Positions 6,701-6,889 of a stretch of 6,889 nucleotides of DNA are shown piece by piece. The DNA lies in assembly GCA_005776545.1 (NCBI GenBank), contig SXOY01000148.1, positions 1-6,889 of the forward strand, given 5' to 3'. Numbering within the stretch: position 1 is the first letter of the stretch; every line of letters begins with the position of its first letter. This stretch comes from Planctomycetia bacterium (lineage in GTDB: Bacteria; Planctomycetota; Phycisphaerae; Phycisphaerales; UBA1924). Under the pieces are notes generated by a model. That model made no database searches, was not told the DNA's origin, and saw nothing but the letters and a program-made list of their open reading frames with translations. The position numbers were made by a program, and so were the translations under genes.

Positions 6701-6889
6701 CGGATTCAGCGATGTCGGGATGAATTCGTTTAATCATTACGCGTTCGGTTCGGTCGGCGATTACCTCTTCTCCACAGTTGGCGGCATCAGCGAGCGCCAC
6801 ACGCCCAATGGAAAGCAGCTCAAGATTGCGCCGGTTCCCGGTCCTGGCTTGGAGTTCGCAAAGGTTGCGTACCGCAGCAATCAGGGCGA
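3687..6889 (+). CDS. Secreted alpha-L-rhamnosidase, glycoside hydrolase family 78 (3' end outside window)
   Basis: The frame is open from ATG 3687 to the window end (1067 residues, no stop), so the gene is cut at its 3' end. GH78 enzymes are inverting hydrolases that remove terminal alpha-L-rhamnose from plant and microbial glycans and glycosides. A signal peptide (1-22) is followed by the family's N-terminal block RHNPLGIGTVTPRLSW (37-52), part of a fibronectin-III-like domain. Next comes an extra beta-sandwich-like module (about 172-289), then the usual N-terminal rhamnosidase module (about 312-457) with LTPGWTEYTKR (357-367). A second sandwich carries DLGQNLVGF (602-610). The catalytic (alpha/alpha)6 barrel contains CPQRDERLGWTGD (730-742), AWGDA (793-797), GDWL (844-847) and TTMWERWDGW (992-1001). 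E735 fits the general acid and E996 the general base; their 261-residue spacing agrees with that recalled for Streptomyces avermitilis SaRha78A (E636/E895). Probably only the last part of the C-terminal sandwich is missing. Synonymous codon style shifts along the gene. Family assignment is very secure; the natural substrate is unknown. Confidence 0.96.
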   Translation, partial: MRTMLCSIALLTSGLTGHSSFAQSCSMTITNPRCEFRHNPLGIGTVTPRLSWELAAVSAEAKNLKQGAYQIIAASSRELLTESKADLWNTGPRKSSATNNIEYAGKPLKSRSDVWWAVRVWDQDGVASELSMPQHWSIGLLEQSDWAGEWIGLDAVPAGPMSAAMRAELKALPWIRSAGETSRSGQRATFRKDFELPGETISQAWIAGTVDQFGAVTVNGVNAGELTRWDPVSESDIRAALRGGKNTIEIEVLNEDGFTPAASGMIFVQTASGTNYRIPLDKSWVFTKENAAAAPVVEERGRPWGSNRNTEHFMGPAAYLRRDFVSQANIKKATLYATALGTYWCEINGKRVSEDELTPGWTEYTKRIYHQTYDVTKLVQPGQNAIGVVLGDGWYAGLLGYTGKRQWYGGPARFKGQLEIEYADGTTQLFKSDGTWSAKTGPIAWNDLYMGSGYDSRLEMPGWSKAGYNIKDWVKPAIGRGTATGREVDATKIVQSLVKDNAVDTKVNEKVFGDPAYGVVKTLNVNYTVDGKAKSVSVIEGQTLTLPRAGESGTLAITSATFGEPRRAEGIIEPQPGEPVRRFEELKTIAVTEPRKGAYVFDLGQNLVGFVRLNVKGKSGQRLVVRHAEMLNPDGTMYTSNLRGATATDYFWLNGKQQTLEPAFTFHGFRYVEIIGLTEKPSPSMVTGIVVHTDMDRTGSFECSNELVNKLYHNIIWGQKGNYLEIPTDCPQRDERLGWTGDAQFFINTAAYNFDVSSFMSRWLKTLAHDAQFEDGTFAHVAPKVQERGGSTAWGDAAIVCTHAMYERYGDLRLVRENYEPMKAYMKWAESKTKDGITKIGGFGDWLNLKDPTSSDLIDTAYRIHLLSQMIDMANWIGNSVDAAKFETDRNAARIAFNVAFKEADGTLKQSGQTGYALAFTMGLVSHSEAAKTAEGFVQTIERKNWHLATGFIGTPRLLMALHNAGRDDVAYRLLLNTDFPSWLYQVKLGATTMWERWDGWTPETGFSDVGMNSFNHYAFGSVGDYLFSTVGGISERHTPNGKQLKIAPVPGPGLEFAKVAYRSNQG

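Noticed and set aside
5340..6800. Long open frame on the minus strand (486 codons) opposite the rhamnosidase
   Set aside because: It lies wholly antisense to the GH78 catalytic region, whose family motifs are unmistakable on the plus strand. Its translation has no recognisable domain and its length follows from the biased codons of the real gene.

Overview
The window holds four protein-coding genes and almost no free space. The moderately GC-rich DNA (many gcg, gtg, ggg and ccg codons) and the gene content (a PBP4-type DacB, a long UbiD-family decarboxylase and a large exported GH78 alpha-L-rhamnosidase) fit a Gram-negative, plant-polymer-degrading soil bacterium. I favour an Acidobacteriota (Terriglobia-like) source. 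This is inference from style and content, not from a marker gene.

Layout: (1) bases 1-759, plus strand, is the 3' half of a D-Ala-D-Ala carboxypeptidase/endopeptidase (DacB, peptidase family S13). (2) A 78-base gap follows between convergent genes, with a small hairpin and a run of four heptamer repeats. (3) Bases 838-2913, minus strand, is a complete 691-residue UbiD-family decarboxylase. It carries a recognisable internal duplication of its C-terminal domain. (4) A 21-base gap separates divergent start codons. (5) Bases 2935-3639, plus strand, is a complete 234-residue class I SAM-dependent methyltransferase. (6) Bases 3687-6889, plus strand, is a secreted GH78 alpha-L-rhamnosidase that runs off the window after 1067 residues. 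It has an extra beta-sandwich-like module before the usual N-terminal module.

The genes do not form one obvious pathway. DacB trims periplasmic peptidoglycan. The UbiD protein decarboxylates an unknown, probably aromatic or unsaturated, acid and would need prenylated FMN made elsewhere. The methyltransferase substrate is unknown. The rhamnosidase would release L-rhamnose from plant or microbial glycans or glycosides outside the cytoplasm. The methyltransferase and rhamnosidase could be co-transcribed (47-base gap), but each has its own ribosome binding site. I see no RNA gene, CRISPR array, insertion sequence or phage gene, and no convincing new biological system. The points most worth a second look are the duplicated UbiD C-terminus, the doubled N-terminal module of the rhamnosidase, and a change of synonymous codon style along the rhamnosidase gene.
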